A stretch of 54,102 nt of DNA, from positions 1-54,102 of the forward strand of contig CAUJFU010000412.1 of assembly GCA_963169055.1 (NCBI GenBank), written 5' to 3'. This DNA comes from Myxococcota bacterium (lineage in GTDB: Bacteria; Myxococcota_C; UBA6777). A program made the translations under genes and the position numbers. Below the pieces are notes generated by a model. The model did not search any database, had not been told where the DNA came from, and saw only the letters and a list, made by a program, of their open reading frames with translations. Positions 53,601-54,102 of this stretch are shown in pieces (positions within the stretch are counted from its first letter, which is position 1; each line of letters starts with the position of its first letter).

Positions 53601-54102
53601 CGCCGAAGAAAACGATGCGTGGGAAGAACTCGTCGGTGTTTACGAAGACAAGGTCGAAGATATCGGCGATATCCAACTCGCCCTGCGGATGTACCTCAAG
53701 ATCGCCAACATCTACGACGAAGCGCTCCAAGATCCCGAAGAAGCCATCAAAAACTATTGCAACGCTTTGAAACTCGATGAGCACAACAACGTCGCTCTCA
53801 ACGCCTTGGATCGCCTCTACCGCCAAGAGCGCCAATGGGAACAACTCGTTGATGTCCTTCAACGCAAAGTCTACACCAGCGCAGACAGCCGCGAACAAGT
53901 GACGTTGCTTTCTCGCGTCGCACAGATCTGGGAACGCGAACTCGAAAATCCCACCGAGGCCATCGGTGCATACCGCCGTATCCTCGAAGTGGACGGCCAA
54001 AACGCAAACGCCCTCTCTTCGCTCCAGCGGCTCTACGAAGAAGACCAGCAATGGGAAAACCTCTTCGATATCTGCCAACGAAAAGTCGGACTCGTCGACG
54101 CT
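47614..54102 (+). CDS. giant TPR-repeat protein with coiled-coil insert (3' end outside window)
   Basis: Open from the ATG at 47614 to the window edge: 2163 codons without a stop. There is no signal peptide or membrane helix, so it is probably cytoplasmic. The chain is almost wholly helical TPR/HAT-like repeats of about 34-40 residues. The typical unit runs A-I-x-x-Y-x-x-I-L-x-x-D-P, then L-x-x-L-Y, then W-x-x-L, with a conserved Trp beginning many helices. At about residues 1585-1825 the pattern breaks for a Glu/Ala/Gln-rich coiled coil (AREQLSNLETQAEEAEAAL and similar), then the TPRs resume. Similar giant TPR proteins occur in myxobacteria and bradymonads; their function is unknown. The long minus-strand frames opposite it are shadows of its codon bias. 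Confidence 0.9.
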   Translation, partial: MSVEEIQNYLRILEAVPTNVPAFEALKQIYTEHQRWEELAQLVEDRAERLPDRSQAPALYLQAANTWFHKEQNTERAKKTITKVLELIPNERNALALWRELATFEGDFATAIKILRQEIQITEDAREKSKRFVDIAKIFEEHMDNQEHAAMAYHQAFLQDPDNLGPMEQALRLYRGRGDWQRVIAVLRARLEKVSEASNKARLMFQIGQIFIQHLDEGKTPEGLAKAAQLFREALNLDPDLDDFDNALELYKDNKEWSQVTALLRAKLDVTTENSKKARLLLELGNVILQHLEEGQTPEGQQKASQFFQKALEFDPNLNEAKEAIEELSYATEDWSSLLKRLKKDIRDAGKDEDRAAFLNYKIAEGYLLREDKPAYAVRYCKQALELQPNHTKSQDLLQRLYADLERWEALADFFNDCTKTALDAPAKVKWLKKLARLYREQTKEREREIETLERILDILPTERETLQNLENIYRENGQYSRALEVMDKRLKTFEEPAAKKTLLYEMATLANKELQDSTRAAGYYERILSLDPDEMDAIDALLPLYEAEARWENLIQGLKRKLERTEDRHARATMLTRVGDIYAQRLALSKEAFDAYTQALRENPQDNDLTQKLEALARQIGNWEEMVALYRNTLESANDPADQAALYFRIGDIYERELQDVEKAKTSYEEARECAPQLGAMNALQRLYRQSEDWTSLAELLQEKSKNDNLDEDQRIEVFEELARIQLNYIDDADGAAETYEKLLDASPSYGPALEALERVYKQNENWAKLRGVYQRRVDNPNSESELKSTLHILGSLLIEQLDAFEDAVQVYQQLRVLDPNDLSILTRLEGLYRDLGQWEQWVDTARQRAESIRRPEQKKEVLLEIAKIQEEELDDSVGAIAVLRELHEIDSQDIKILDELERLLEVEDDKAGQLEILRKKVNLQQNANEKKVLLFRVADLHRALENESDMAETYREILDIDPRDLRSLRSLQAYNQLQGDHEGVLDLLLRERDIVTEDADRSRLTQRIAQLQASLGRYEDAIIEYRQILAQNNNDAQARTALEEIATKHAGWRVEALQVLEPIYRAAQDWEALVKALEARFQVVHDKAQRLDMARELEEIYRRLSDDEKAFYWSCQLLREDFADTEMRERVEMMADEMERWDELLVVYEDIVRSFVDRQQIVETYLFIARNYQDRLSQPENALRNYRRVLDYDSNNPEAIDALEELYRALGQWRDLIDILRMRVEMTAAVDEKKELLFEVADLWEDKLQDPPEAIQVFNDILELQSNNLTAIRRLAALYERESRYTDLAETWEKELSLLDNEEELLSLRFNLGQLYADHLNRIEDSLKMMQQVLEVDPEHQEAIQRVHALREEDAYRLICARILEPIYLHQENYPELKAIYKIQLEDASQNANDRRKALMRLGQLHEEKLGEFREAFDRYLQVFKETPGQHGTRKALLRMSEKLDAWRELALNFENGVDACEDAEEKIQIHLDLARIYRERLHDQERGMNHDRRVVDDLDSKNLQAIEALEDFYQERQNWHSLIDILFQKEQALHDEVLKKGVFNQIANIYENQLSDKYQAILILRQYLSRLETQDPGPAPVELALREAKERETKLQQENQELIDAVEMAREQLSNLETQAEEAEAALKEYRGIVAESMRTPEEDAEVERTEAAWKQAQVALTKAEESAAARIAHANALAAELQSLEEAAEPDVDAIAVKTGEVADATEAVEAADHQIEESRYIAQAARTAYEDAQTAKAAASAAGPSPDQASELKRLESMHRMVQQAQDAKAAELREMQEQLDQAEVKEAEAAEAVRTAEQAMEAAAEQIQTILEQRTAFKLDTIQELARLFEEEERWADLVEILEKEVELLAEPEEALRLRFRVAQLWQDQLHDIPRAIRLYREILNDDPDFESALQVMEELSENEDYQLMVAESLESYFREGRQDWTRLIEMVEIQLNHTAESEKRLTFLKEIVALYELELDNTDMAFVYLCRAFREAPTDRDVISELERLAEENDAWEELVGVYEDKVEDIGDIQLALRMYLKIANIYDEALQDPEEAIKNYCNALKLDEHNNVALNALDRLYRQERQWEQLVDVLQRKVYTSADSREQVTLLSRVAQIWERELENPTEAIGAYRRILEVDGQNANALSSLQRLYEEDQQWENLFDICQRKVGLVDA

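Noticed and set aside
52426-54078. Long open frame on the minus strand (about 550 codons, Phe/Gly-rich)
   Set aside because: Mirror of the Glu/Ala-rich coiled coil and TPR codons (GAA read backward as TTC). No start site or family.

Overview
The window looks like a chromosomal segment of a Gram-negative bacterium of the myxobacterial/bradymonad type (Myxococcota or a near relative). The evidence is an FHA-linked sigma-54 activator, a eukaryote-like Ser/Thr kinase with a PEGA tail, many secreted Cys-rich and MopE-like proteins, giant cytoplasmic TPR proteins, a full BamA/RseP/MCE envelope toolkit, and moderate GC (about 50-55% by eye). I see no insertion sequence, phage gene, rRNA or CRISPR array. 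The assignment is inference; no marker gene settles it.

Layout. (1) 0.3-6.1 kb, minus strand: ECF sigma factor, membrane anti-sigma factor, a secreted unknown, an L,D-transpeptidase and the site-2 protease RseP; together these read as an envelope-stress module. (2) 6.3-10.9 kb, plus: FHA/sigma-54 activator directly followed by BamA. (3) 10.9-19.1 kb, minus: secreted nuclease, zinc-ribbon/coiled-coil protein, Cys-rich secreted protein, MopE-repeat lipoprotein, TPR membrane protein, Ser/Thr kinase; a strong terminator separates the kinase from the TPR gene. (4) 19.5-26.4 kb, plus: a membrane-embedded spermidine-synthase-like protein, then a precursor peptide with twelve microviridin-like cores, its ATP-grasp ligase, and a MepA/LAS-type peptidase lipoprotein. 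(5) 26.5-32.2 kb: tRNA-Gly(CCC), a two-subunit ATP-citrate lyase of the eukaryotic two-gene kind, and an unusual isocitrate/isopropylmalate-dehydrogenase-family protein with an internal duplication. (6) 32.3-42.9 kb, minus: an MCE/Mla lipid-transport operon with two MCE proteins and an outer-membrane barrel, preceded by HEAT-repeat, metallopeptidase and pseudoprotease genes. (7) 43.3-54.1 kb, plus: a CHASE2/degenerate cyclase protein, a Cys-rich secreted protein, a TPR lipoprotein and a giant TPR protein that runs off the window.

Two loci stand out. At 22353-24559 a single leader carrying the microviridin recognition motif PFFERFLE is followed by twelve in-frame cores of type T-x-(R/A)-Y-P-S-D-x-E. 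Every core keeps the four ester-forming residues (Thr, Ser, Asp, Glu). Every core has lost the lactam pair (Lys and the second acid), and only one ligase is present, of the ester-forming MdnC/MvdD kind. This predicts a polymeric bicyclic graspetide. At 30488-32227 the dehydrogenase-like protein carries two copies of the catalytic region. The active-site residues that in a normal dimer come from two different subunits are divided between the two copies, as if a dimer had been fused into one chain.

Several genes end in 35-37 bp tandem duplications that include or straddle the stop codon, and many proteins contain short in-frame tandem repeats, so this genome seems prone to local tandem duplication.
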